DNA from: Treponema sp.
Lineage (GTDB): Bacteria; Spirochaetota; Spirochaetia; Treponematales; Breznakiellaceae
Assembly (NCBI GenBank): GCA_031269405.1
Contig: JAISZE010000095.1
Coordinates: 1-12,574 of the forward strand
Direction of reading: 5' to 3'
DNA length: 12,574 nt
The notes beneath the pieces are model-generated. The model ran no database searches. It saw nothing but the letters and a program-made list of their open reading frames with translations, and was not told where the DNA came from. Position numbers and translations under genes: made by a program. Shown in pieces: positions 5,099 to 12,363 of this stretch; position 1 is the stretch's first letter, and each line of letters starts with the position of its first letter.

Positions 5099-6613
5099 TC
5101 AATAGGATATGACCGCTTCCGCAGGGACCCACCCGGCCCTTCCGTCCATAGCTTCGGCGTAGATCCACTGGGAACGGCCTGCCCGGATAACAACCGGCTG
5201 GCCTTTGCTAAACAGGGCGTTTACGGCGCCTTCAGGATCAGGGACCCGGTAAGCAGCGGTTTTTTCCAGCACCGCAGGGGTTCCGCTTTTGGAATTCCAC
5301 AGCCCGCCGCACAGAAGCAAAAGTATTAAGACGCTCCCGGCTGCAACAAGAATCACCACATTTTTATAACCTTTGAACTTTACAGAGGTTACTTTGATTT
5401 TCCAGGCCCCTATAGCGACGGCCAGCAGCAGGAGGAGGAGAATCCGGGAAAAGGCGGGGATCTTCCAGGGCTGCCATTTTTCATCTTCTGTTAAGGAAAG
5501 CCCCAGACTGCGTTCCATATCCCTGCGAAGCGGGGCGAGAGCCGGCCCCGGGAGGCTGTCCCGTTCGTTCCTGCGCATGTACGCCAAGGCTTGGGCGTAG
5601 TTTCCCGCGTTCCAGAGGTTCCCGGCTTCTTTGATTATCCGTTCATACTCCTTTCGGAAAAAGGCCCCCTCCCCCTGGACGGCAGGAAAGGGAACGGCCC
5701 TGCTGCCTTCCGGCTCAGGGCTTTCCCGGGGGGCTTCTTCCTCCCTTACAGGCTCTGCCGCTTCACCGGGACCTGTGTTTCCGGCTGGAGTCAGGGCCGC
5801 GCTGAGGCGGGGTACGTTGAGCGTTATCCCTTCGGCCTGGAAGGAAAAAGGCTCCAGGACCAAAGAAGAACCTCCCAGGGGAATGACGCGGAAACGGTAC
5901 CGGATTGTTCCGTCTTCCCTGGGACCCTCAAAGGGCAGTTCTTCCATAACGGCGTTTACCGGAACTCTGGTACGGAAAAAATTCCCCGGCAGGGCCTCAA
6001 GGCTCCAGTTGGACAGAACCAGGGTAAGTTCCCGGCTTTCACCGGTTGTAAGGGACGAAGGCGGCGATTCCCAGCGGAATACCGGGGCGTTTCTTGGGGC
6101 AGAGCGGGATTCTTCATAGATTCTGACACTGATGTTCCCGGTTGCGGCTTTTTTGCCCCCTGCGGTAACTTCAAAGGGATCCAGGGTAATCATTCCTGAA
6201 GCCAAAGGGGTAAAGAGGAATTCTACAGCAGTCCAGCGCACCGGATCGGCAGGAGGGCCTGCCTCATCCAGCCCGGCTGGCTGGCGTATGTACCGCGCTT
6301 CGGTACGGACCCGTTCAAGAATCAGGGTTGAAGGGAACCTGGGAGGACGGACCGTTACTTCCGATGTTACCGGATGGTCCGCCAGGATAGTCACTGTCAG
6401 GGAACCCCGCACCACAGGGCGGGCAGGAGCGGTTACCGCCGCCACCGCCAGAGACGCCTGTTCCACAATGGCTTCCCCGCCGGAACCGTCCTCCTGGGGC
6501 AGAACCAGGGCGCCGGGGAAGAGGAGAAAAACGATCAGCCCCCCGGCCCTGAAGCCGCTCAATAATCCAAACCCGACGAAGCGTCTTCTTCGGCCCATGC
6601 CTTGCTTTTCCAT
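5099..6613 (-). CDS. batD: BatD-type protein fused to a BatE-like TPR/SH3 tail
   Basis: 504 residues. A basic N-terminus (RRRR at 8-11) and hydrophobic segment at about 24-39 export the following part. Residues about 50-265 form beta-rich BatD-type repeats (LTVTILADHPVTSEVTVRPP; ELTLVLSNWS). A Pro/Glu-rich linker (about 275-315) leads to a helical TPR-like stretch, KEYERIIKEAGNLWNAGNYAQALAYMRR (about 321-348). Two membrane segments follow at about 390-404 and 418-437. Residues about 451-504 form an SH3-type domain (AYRVPDPEGAVNALFSKGQ...SQWIYAEAMDGRAGWVPAEAV). Canonical BatD lacks that SH3; in other phyla TPR plus SH3 is the hallmark of BatE, so this looks like a fusion. ATG at 6613 is preferred because GGGAG lies 8 bases upstream. 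It overlaps the batB end by 55 bases. The likely role is as periplasmic-facing partner of BatA/BatB. Confidence 0.85.
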   Translation of the reverse strand: MEKQGMGRRRRFVGFGLLSGFRAGGLIVFLLFPGALVLPQEDGSGGEAIVEQASLAVAAVTAPARPVVRGSLTVTILADHPVTSEVTVRPPRFPSTLILERVRTEARYIRQPAGLDEAGPPADPVRWTAVEFLFTPLASGMITLDPFEVTAGGKKAATGNISVRIYEESRSAPRNAPVFRWESPPSSLTTGESRELTLVLSNWSLEALPGNFFRTRVPVNAVMEELPFEGPREDGTIRYRFRVIPLGGSSLVLEPFSFQAEGITLNVPRLSAALTPAGNTGPGEAAEPVREEEAPRESPEPEGSRAVPFPAVQGEGAFFRKEYERIIKEAGNLWNAGNYAQALAYMRRNERDSLPGPALAPLRRDMERSLGLSLTEDEKWQPWKIPAFSRILLLLLLAVAIGAWKIKVTSVKFKGYKNVVILVAAGSVLILLLLCGGLWNSKSGTPAVLEKTAAYRVPDPEGAVNALFSKGQPVVIRAGRSQWIYAEAMDGRAGWVPAEAVISY

Positions 6614-8214
6614 TGTTCCTGCTCCCTTAAACGGAGATACTCAAAAAGAACCGGCGCAGCCGGGCCGGCCCCTTCCTTGGCGGCTTCGGATTTCCCCGGT
6701 GAAGAAGGCGTCTCTGATCTTGAAGCCCTGCTAAGGGTAAGGAGGCTCAACTCCAGATTCCGTTTTGCCTCTATACGGCTGCCGTCTATTTCCAGGGCTC
6801 TGCGGAAAGCCTCTGCCGCGCGCTGGTATTCACCCTTTTCAAAATGAATGATCCCGGAATTGTACTGAATCCGGTACTTCAATTCGGGATGGTCCTCCAC
6901 CCCTGGAGCGGCAAGGCTTTTTTCCGCTTCAGCATAACGCTCCAGCGCGGCCCGGCCTTCTTCGAGGGCGAAATACGCCGAACCCAGGCCGTATTCGGCA
7001 TAAGGAGCGGCGTCATCATAATCGAGGGCTTTCAGGTACGAAGCAATAGCTTCGGTGTAGAGGCCCCGGGAATTGTAGAAATTGCCTTCCATTATGAGGA
7101 GCTTTCCCTGTATACGGGAACAGGACGAAGCTGTAAGGGAAAGGAAGAACAAGAGCGCCCCGAGTATTGCGGCTTTCTTCCTGCGCCACCTGAAACCCAG
7201 AAGCCGGGAAACCCCCAGGCTCACCAGGGCCGCAAGGACAAAAAGCTGCCACCTGGCTTTGGATTCCCGGGTATGGCCGGAAAAGCCCGAATCAGCCGAA
7301 AGGGACGCAAAATACTCCGCCAAAAGGACAACCGCGTCGTTCCGGTTTCCGTCCACATAGATGCCTCCGGATCGTTCAACCGTGTTTTTAAGAAATTCGC
7401 CTTGCCGGGAACTTATCACCGCAGAACCGTCTTCTGAAAGGAGAAAATCAGAAGAGCCCGGGACCCCCCCGGTACCAGGCCCGGCAGGGACCGGTCCGCC
7501 TTCACCGGAACCAAGGCCCACGGCGCAGAGTACAATGCCTCGGTCCCTTACCCGGCCCAGGGCGGCTTCCAGGGAACCTGAAAGAGCCTCGCCATCAGAG
7601 AAGAGAAGTATAGCCCTGCGGCCAGGCATACTGTCCTTAAAGGCCCCTGCCGCGGCTTCTATAAGGGATTCCAGGTTAGTGCCCCTTCCGGTAACCGTAA
7701 AGGTACCGAGGCTGTCCAGGAAATTCAGCACCGCTTCGGAATCGTAGGTAAGGGGAAGGGTAAGCACCCCCCGTCCCTTGCCCACCGCCGTCCCCAACCG
7801 TATACCGTCCATTTCCAGGGTGAAGTCCCGGGCAATCACCAGGCCCCGCTGGATACGCGAACTCCGCCCTTTGACCCCCGGAATAGGCGGGCAGTCCTGC
7901 ACATCCATACTCCTGGAAACATCCAGGGCAAGCACTACGTCCAGCCCCCGGCGGAAATCCGCCGCCAGTTCCACGCCCCACCTGGGCCCTGCAAGAGCGA
8001 TAATGACAAAACCCAAAAAAAGAAGGAAGAAAGAGTCGGAACAGAGCATCCGCCACCGGTATTCCCTGACCAGGGCCTCCCTTTCCCCTCCCGGCGCAGA
8101 GGCTGCAAAGAGATGCACCCCTTTCCTCAGTTTCAGATGCCTGAGGAACACCACCAGCATGACAGGAAGCAGCAGGAAAAGGAAAGCAAGAAGCCGGGGA
8201 TTGTCAAAACTCAT
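6559..8214 (-). CDS. batB: BatB VWA protein with C-terminal BatC-like TPR domain
   Basis: 551 residues from ATG at 8214. Membrane segments lie at about 8-24 and 62-76. The VWA domain carries an intact MIDAS metal site: DxSxS at D98-S100-S102 (ALDVSRSMD), a Thr near 179 (GRGTN) and FSDGEAL with D207. Two further hydrophobic segments at about 322-341 and 348-364 end in TASSC (C365). Residues about 370-495 hold TPR-like helices, including YTEAIASYLKALDYDDAAPYAEYGLGSAYFALEEG-type repeats and YNSGIIHFEKGEYQRAAEAFRRALEID, the BatC type. A low-complexity tail follows. The open frame extends to 8403, but that part overlaps batA in an implausible frame. ATG at 8214 overlaps the batA stop as ATGA. It probably binds Mg2+ and protein partners at the membrane. 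Confidence 0.92.
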   Translation of the reverse strand: MSFDNPRLLAFLFLLLPVMLVVFLRHLKLRKGVHLFAASAPGGEREALVREYRWRMLCSDSFFLLFLGFVIIALAGPRWGVELAADFRRGLDVVLALDVSRSMDVQDCPPIPGVKGRSSRIQRGLVIARDFTLEMDGIRLGTAVGKGRGVLTLPLTYDSEAVLNFLDSLGTFTVTGRGTNLESLIEAAAGAFKDSMPGRRAILLFSDGEALSGSLEAALGRVRDRGIVLCAVGLGSGEGGPVPAGPGTGGVPGSSDFLLSEDGSAVISSRQGEFLKNTVERSGGIYVDGNRNDAVVLLAEYFASLSADSGFSGHTRESKARWQLFVLAALVSLGVSRLLGFRWRRKKAAILGALLFFLSLTASSCSRIQGKLLIMEGNFYNSRGLYTEAIASYLKALDYDDAAPYAEYGLGSAYFALEEGRAALERYAEAEKSLAAPGVEDHPELKYRIQYNSGIIHFEKGEYQRAAEAFRRALEIDGSRIEAKRNLELSLLTLSRASRSETPSSPGKSEAAKEGAGPAAPVLFEYLRLREQEQWKSKAWAEEDASSGLDY

Positions 8215-9212
8215 ATAAGGGCCCCAAGTATGTAACGCCTGATAAGCCGGACCAGCACCAGTATGCCCAGGGCGCTGAGGATAAAGACCCCCTGGAAGGG
8301 CTCCTTCCGCCTCATAAGCCCTGAACGGCGCACCGTCATCTCCCCCTGGTCCAGGCGCGCAAAGGCGGCGGAAAAAGCGTCCGCTGAAGGAGCGGGGATC
8401 CACACGCCCCTTCCCCTGGCGGCTATGTTTTGTAACATTTCGGGATCGAAGCGGGATTCAAAAGTACCCACCCGGCGTATATGGGTTACAGGATCAAGAT
8501 AATTGATAGGTATCTCCCCGCTGCTCCCTACGCCGATTACCCAAAGGGAAACATCCAGGTCCCCGATAACAGCAGCGGCCGTTTCAGGATTTACCGATCC
8601 GGCGTTATTTTCCCCGTCAGTGATAAGCGCCACAGCCCGTCTGGGAGCCGAGGACCTGCCGATATGAAGCCCCGCTACGGCAAGACCCAGCCCCAGGGCG
8701 GTGCCGTCCCCAAGCTCCCCGATGACCAGGCTGTCGAGCCGGGAATAGAGAACATCCCGGTCAGTCGTGAGAGGCACCAGCAGAACAGCGTCTTCCCCTA
8801 CCGCCGCAAGACCCAGGGCGTCCGAGGGCCTGCGGCGGGCGAAATCCCGAATTAAGTCCCTGGCCGCGTCGAAACGGCTGCGGCCGTTCATATCCATCCC
8901 GGCCATACTGGGACTCACGTCAATCACGAAAAGAATATCCGCCCCGCGGTTGAGCCACACCGTTTCGGTATGAATGAAATGAGGCCCAGCGGCGGCTATA
9001 AAAAGGAAGACCACGCCGGCCAGTTCCAGGACAGAGAGAATTTTCAGGAAGAGGTTCAGGTTTACAGGCGGCTTAAAGGGAATACCCCCCGGGGGACCCA
9101 ACGGGAGCTCCAGGGTAAAAAGGGGCTTCAAGTACCGGGAAAAGATCAGGATCAAAGGGACGGCGATCAGCGCCGCGGTAAGCAGGAAAGGCCTGTCGAA
9201 AGCCACCGTCAT
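8211..9212 (-). CDS. batA: BatA VWA membrane protein
   Basis: 333 residues, normal BatA size. Two N-terminal membrane segments (about 8-25 and 55-75) precede a VWA domain with a complete MIDAS: DVSPS (D98, S100, S102), DGTALG (T171) and ITDGENNAG (D199). A C-terminal membrane segment spans about 308-325, so the VWA domain sits between membrane anchors, as in other BatA proteins. Start ATG at 9212 overlaps the previous stop as ATGA, and its own stop overlaps batB the same way, so translation is probably coupled. BatA is thought to act with BatB and BatD in an envelope complex served by MoxR. The molecular activity is unsettled in the field. Confidence 0.95.
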   Translation of the reverse strand: MTVAFDRPFLLTAALIAVPLILIFSRYLKPLFTLELPLGPPGGIPFKPPVNLNLFLKILSVLELAGVVFLFIAAAGPHFIHTETVWLNRGADILFVIDVSPSMAGMDMNGRSRFDAARDLIRDFARRRPSDALGLAAVGEDAVLLVPLTTDRDVLYSRLDSLVIGELGDGTALGLGLAVAGLHIGRSSAPRRAVALITDGENNAGSVNPETAAAVIGDLDVSLWVIGVGSSGEIPINYLDPVTHIRRVGTFESRFDPEMLQNIAARGRGVWIPAPSADAFSAAFARLDQGEMTVRRSGLMRRKEPFQGVFILSALGILVLVRLIRRYILGALI

Positions 9213-10111
9213 GACGCCGCCTTTTCAGAGCGGTCCAGCTCGCTGATATAAAGCCGCAGTTCATCCAGCACCGCCAGAAGATCATCCCGCCCAATCCGGG
9301 AACCGCTGAACCTGATAATCTCCCAGCGGCTGAACAGATCGCAAAGGTAGTTCCCGTTGAGGTTTTCAGCAGGAGAAAGCCTGATGCCCTTGAATTCCCC
9401 GGGCGTAAGGACCCGGCAGTTTATCTGGGTAAAATAGCTTAAAAATTCCCGGAATTCGCCGGAAAGCAGGGAAAAAAGCTCCCCCTGCCCCTTCCCCTCC
9501 CTCTGGCTTTCCGATCTGAGCCGGATAAGAAAGCGCTTCATAGACCTGAGCAGCCGCCTGCGCCTGAAACGTTCCCTGAAGGAGGCGAAGTGTTTTCTAC
9601 CCCAGAGACTTCCCCCTATTCCCGTAGAGAGGAGGACCAGGAACGCCGCAGCGGCGCCGTAAACAATAAACCCCGTACCAGGCACCGTAAGAGGAGAAGC
9701 GGGATCAGAGAGGAACGCCTCCTGGGGAGCGAGGATAGAAGCCACGGAAACTTCAAGACCTGTTACCGTCAGGGGTTCCGGGGAAGCAGGGACAACAATA
9801 GGAGGCAGGGGAAGGGGACCGGGGGCATAGGGGATAAAATCGATGAGAAGCCTGGCGTTTCCGTTGCGGTGCTCCAGTTCAATACGGCTGACAGCAAGAT
9901 CCCGGGAAACCGGAAGTTCCGGCGACGAGGAACGGACAAAAGCTTCTACGCCCATAAAGGCCTGCCCCAGGGGAACCACCAGGCGGCCCCTGTCGCCGAC
10001 AAAGATAGTCTGCGGAATAAGGTAGGAATCTCCCCTGGACGCCGGTTCCTGGGCCGCCGCAGACAGGGCCGCAGCCAGGAAAAGCGCCGCAGACAGAGCC
10101 CGGCCCCTCAT
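9209..10111 (-). CDS. Bat-operon membrane protein between DUF58 and batA (BatX/DUF4381-like position)
   Basis: 300 residues from ATG at 10111. The N-terminus MRGRALSAALFLAAALSAAA-QE is a textbook signal peptide with cleavage after AAA (about residue 20). Residues about 21-140 look like an exported beta-rich domain (TIFVGDRGRLVVPLGQAF...). A membrane segment spans about 146-170. A basic cytoplasmic region (RERFRRRRLLRSMKRFL) leads to a helical domain to residue 300. The frame is open to 10240, but residues before the signal peptide would bury it, and ATG at 10111 overlaps the DUF58 stop as ATGA. By position and topology it corresponds to the accessory membrane protein (DUF4381-type or 'BatX') found here in other bat operons. 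I cannot confirm homology by eye. Co-translation suggests it is a structural part of the Bat complex. Confidence 0.8.
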   Translation of the reverse strand: MRGRALSAALFLAAALSAAAQEPASRGDSYLIPQTIFVGDRGRLVVPLGQAFMGVEAFVRSSSPELPVSRDLAVSRIELEHRNGNARLLIDFIPYAPGPLPLPPIVVPASPEPLTVTGLEVSVASILAPQEAFLSDPASPLTVPGTGFIVYGAAAAFLVLLSTGIGGSLWGRKHFASFRERFRRRRLLRSMKRFLIRLRSESQREGKGQGELFSLLSGEFREFLSYFTQINCRVLTPGEFKGIRLSPAENLNGNYLCDLFSRWEIIRFSGSRIGRDDLLAVLDELRLYISELDRSEKAAS

Positions 10112-10983
10112 GAACGCCGCCTTTCGCCGAAAAAATTCATCAACCCCGACAGAGCGTCTTCCGCAGTAGACAGTTCCAGCTGCGCCGCTCCGGATCTCCG
10201 GCAGATAGCCCCCCAGAGCCGCCGCCTTTCCTCGTGCCAATCCGCCCAGGCAGAGCGGAAACCGGGAAAAGCCGTAGGAGCCCGGATTTTAAGACCCGTT
10301 TCAGGATCCTCAAGGGTAAGAAGCCCGGAACCGGAGATTTCCCTGTCCAAAGGGCTGGAGATTCTGAGCGCGATTACATCATGCCTGCGGGACATATCTC
10401 CTATCTCATGTTCCCATTTGAGGCAGAGATAATCTGAAATTACCACCAGAAGGCTCCGGCGTTTAAGGAGCCGCCCGGCGCCGGCGAGAGCGGCTCCCAA
10501 GCCGGTGCCCTTCCCGTGCGGCCTGTTTTCCAAAGCCGCGCTGATAAGCGCCATCGTATGCCCCCTTCCTTTCCTGGGCGGGAAGATACGGCAAATCTCA
10601 TGGTCGAAAAAGACCGCGCTTACCCGCTGCCCCGCCTTTTCGGCGGAAAAAGCGATAAGCGCCGCAGACAGGACCCCCTGTTCGTACCGCGTAAGCTCGC
10701 CGCCTGCCGAAGCGTGCATAGAAGCCGAATTGTCCAGAATGATGCAAACCGTCATCTCCCGTTCTTCCCGGTACATCTTAACATAAGGAGTCCCGAAACG
10801 GGCGCTTACATTCCAGTCAATAGAACGCACATCATCGCCCGTCTCATAATGGCGGACCTCATCAAATTCTATACCCTGCCCCTTAAAGATCGAACGGTAG
10901 TTCCCGGAGAGGATATCTTCCGCCAGCCCCCCGGCCGCAAGCGGAAAGGCGGCGATTTTCGCTAAAAGTTCATGACGATCCAT
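10108..10983 (-). CDS. DUF58 protein of the MoxR/Bat cluster
   Basis: 291 residues. The DUF58 signature is clear at residues 35-57: G-x-G-x-E-F-D-E-x-R-x-Y-x-x-G-D-D-x-R-x-I-D-W. This is followed by a VWA-like fold starting CIILDNSASM (D84, S86, S88) with a later VVISDYL (D184). DUF58 proteins almost always sit directly after moxR, and their VWA-like fold is thought to be a client or adaptor of the MoxR ATPase. It has no membrane segment, so it is cytoplasmic. ATG at 10983 follows the moxR stop by 21 bases with no good Shine-Dalgarno site. The stop overlaps the next gene as ATGA. Confidence 0.93.
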   Translation of the reverse strand: MDRHELLAKIAAFPLAAGGLAEDILSGNYRSIFKGQGIEFDEVRHYETGDDVRSIDWNVSARFGTPYVKMYREEREMTVCIILDNSASMHASAGGELTRYEQGVLSAALIAFSAEKAGQRVSAVFFDHEICRIFPPRKGRGHTMALISAALENRPHGKGTGLGAALAGAGRLLKRRSLLVVISDYLCLKWEHEIGDMSRRHDVIALRISSPLDREISGSGLLTLEDPETGLKIRAPTAFPGFRSAWADWHEERRRLWGAICRRSGAAQLELSTAEDALSGLMNFFGERRRS

Positions 10984-11004
10984 AGACGCTCGAAGCCGGT
11001 CCCG

Positions 11005-12084
11005 TCAGGGCATAGGAACCAGCGTAAGGATCCGGGAAATAACCGAATCCGGGTCCAGGCCGTCCGCCTCGGCTTCGTAGGACAGCACCAGCCTGTGGCG
11101 CAGTACCGGGAGGGCGGCGGTTTTTACATCCTCAGGAGTAACAAAAGAGCGGCCTTCAAACAGAGCCCTTATCCGGGAGCAGCGGTAAAGCGCAAGGGAA
11201 GCCCTGGGGGAGGCCCCGAAAGCAATATACCGGTAAATCCCTTCACGGGCGGACTTCGCCCCCTGGCCCCGGGAGGGACGGGAAGCCGAGGCGACGGAAA
11301 TGATGTATTTCTTTACATGCTCTTCTATAAAGACCGAGTCCGCCGCTTTCCTTAACGTTTCCAGGGCCGAAGCGTCAAGCACGGGTTTAAGCGGAAGGTT
11401 TCCCTTTTCCCCTCCAGGGGAAAAAGCGCCGCAGGGGGAAAAAGGAGCCGCGAAATCCAGAATCCGCAGCTCTTCATCAGGCTCAGGGTATTTAATCAGA
11501 AGCTTGAGCAGGAAACGGTCCAGTTCAGCTTCAGGCAGGGCGTAAGTGCCTTCGTGCTCGATAGGATTCTGGGTAGCAAGGACAAAAAAGGGATCCGGCA
11601 GAGGGTGGGATGTTTCCCCTATAGTAACCTGCCGCTCCTCCATAGCCTCAAGCAAAGCGGACTGCACCTTAGCCGGGGCGCGGTTAATCTCGTCCGCCAG
11701 AACCACATTGGCAAAAACCGGGCCCCGGCGCACGGAAAAGGAACCTGACGCCTGTTCCCAGATGAGTGTCCCCGTAAGATCCGCCGGGAGCAGATCCGGG
11801 GTAAACTGTATACGCTTAAAAACCAGGCCCGTGATCTCCGCAAGGCTCTTTACCGCCCGGGTCTTAGCCAAACCGGGAACCCCTTCAAGGAGTATATGCC
11901 CACCGGCGATAAGGGCCGTAAGGAGGCCGTCGATCATCTCCTCCTGGCCGACTATGCGCCTGGCCATTTCCCGCCTCGCCGCCGTAAGGGCCAGCTTTAC
12001 GGCGGAATCCCCCTTCCCGATCCCCGCCCCTACCCCGGCCTCCGGGGTTTTTCCGGTTTCTTCTGTTTTCTCCGCTTCATCCAT
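11005..12084 (-). CDS. moxR: MoxR family AAA+ ATPase
   Basis: 359 residues from ATG at 12084. Walker A GVPGLAKT is at 68-75, Walker B VVLADEINRA at 127-136 (D131, E132), sensor 1 TQNP at 171-174 and sensor 2 GASPRA at 290-295. The order and spacing are those of MoxR. MoxR ATPases act as chaperones that load metal ions or assemble VWA-containing complexes, and the VWA partners are encoded immediately downstream. The first 26 residues are a Glu/Gly-rich leader not typical of the family. An insert at about 211-227 contains two near copies of a six-residue unit (APFSPC, GAFSPG). An earlier ATG at 12120 exists. It lies in the -35 region and would add HSPRGGTIGP-type sequence, so 12084 is preferred. 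First gene of the bat operon. Confidence 0.95.
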   Translation of the reverse strand: MDEAEKTEETGKTPEAGVGAGIGKGDSAVKLALTAARREMARRIVGQEEMIDGLLTALIAGGHILLEGVPGLAKTRAVKSLAEITGLVFKRIQFTPDLLPADLTGTLIWEQASGSFSVRRGPVFANVVLADEINRAPAKVQSALLEAMEERQVTIGETSHPLPDPFFVLATQNPIEHEGTYALPEAELDRFLLKLLIKYPEPDEELRILDFAAPFSPCGAFSPGGEKGNLPLKPVLDASALETLRKAADSVFIEEHVKKYIISVASASRPSRGQGAKSAREGIYRYIAFGASPRASLALYRCSRIRALFEGRSFVTPEDVKTAALPVLRHRLVLSYEAEADGLDPDSVISRILTLVPMP

Positions 12085-12363
12085 AGGACCTATTGTACCC
12101 CCCCGGGGAGAATGAAGCAATAACAGAACCCTTCAATCCGGCAATTCTTATGTTAACCGAGGACACGAAGCAATTTTCCCCCATGGGGAGCCTCTGCCCC
12201 GCAAAACCGCCGTTACCCTGGGTGGCGCGGCCCCCGGGCCGGGATACGCTCTGTTCAGCAGGATCAGTACCGCCCAATCCCTTACCCTCCGGGCGCCGTC
12301 CCCGGAAAACAGGATGAACGCCCCCAGGGCCTCCGAGCCGGGGGAGGTCCTCATGCCGGGGGC
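12085..12363. other. About 280 bases without a recognisable gene upstream of moxR
   Basis: Apart from the moxR promoter, this stretch holds only short overlapping frames. The least implausible is on the reverse strand, 12354-12148 (68 codons). Its first half has codon use like its neighbours (ALGAFILFSGDG, RDWAVLILLNRAYPG) and its end degrades. It has no Shine-Dalgarno site and no family I recognise. It is in the same frame as the low-complexity frame ending at 12364. It may be a gene remnant. Confidence 0.35.
12092..12120 (-). promoter_or_regulatory. moxR-bat operon promoter, leaderless configuration
   Basis: TTGCTT (12120-12115), 17 bases, TACAAT (12097-12092), then 7 bases (AGGTCCT) to ATG at 12084. 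The -10 is one base off consensus; the -35 keeps only TTG. The spacer contains the palindrome CCCCGGGG. This is the weakest of the four leaderless-type promoters, and AGG near the ATG could serve as a minimal Shine-Dalgarno site if transcription started further upstream. Confidence 0.55.

Noticed and set aside
5077..5100. Promoter for smr from the duplicated GATACAG (reverse strand)
   Set aside because: TTGATA is present but no acceptable -10 lies 16-18 bases downstream, so smr is taken as part of the bat operon.
8215..8403. 63-residue N-terminal extension of BatB
   Set aside because: It overlaps batA in another frame, is Pro/Gly-rich without domain character, and the ATGA overlap start at 8214 leads straight into a normal BatB N-terminus.
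10112..10240. 43-residue N-terminal extension of the batX-type protein
   Set aside because: It would bury a textbook signal peptide, and it lies wholly within the DUF58 coding sequence.
9590..10432. Plus-strand open frame of 280 codons
   Set aside because: Very Arg/Gly/Ser-rich composition, antisense to batX and DUF58, no initiation signal or domain; a high-GC shadow frame.
12085..12120. MoxR start at the upstream ATG 12120
   Set aside because: This codon sits in the -35 region of the likely promoter, has no Shine-Dalgarno site and adds 12 residues without family resemblance. It is not fully excluded if transcription starts further upstream.
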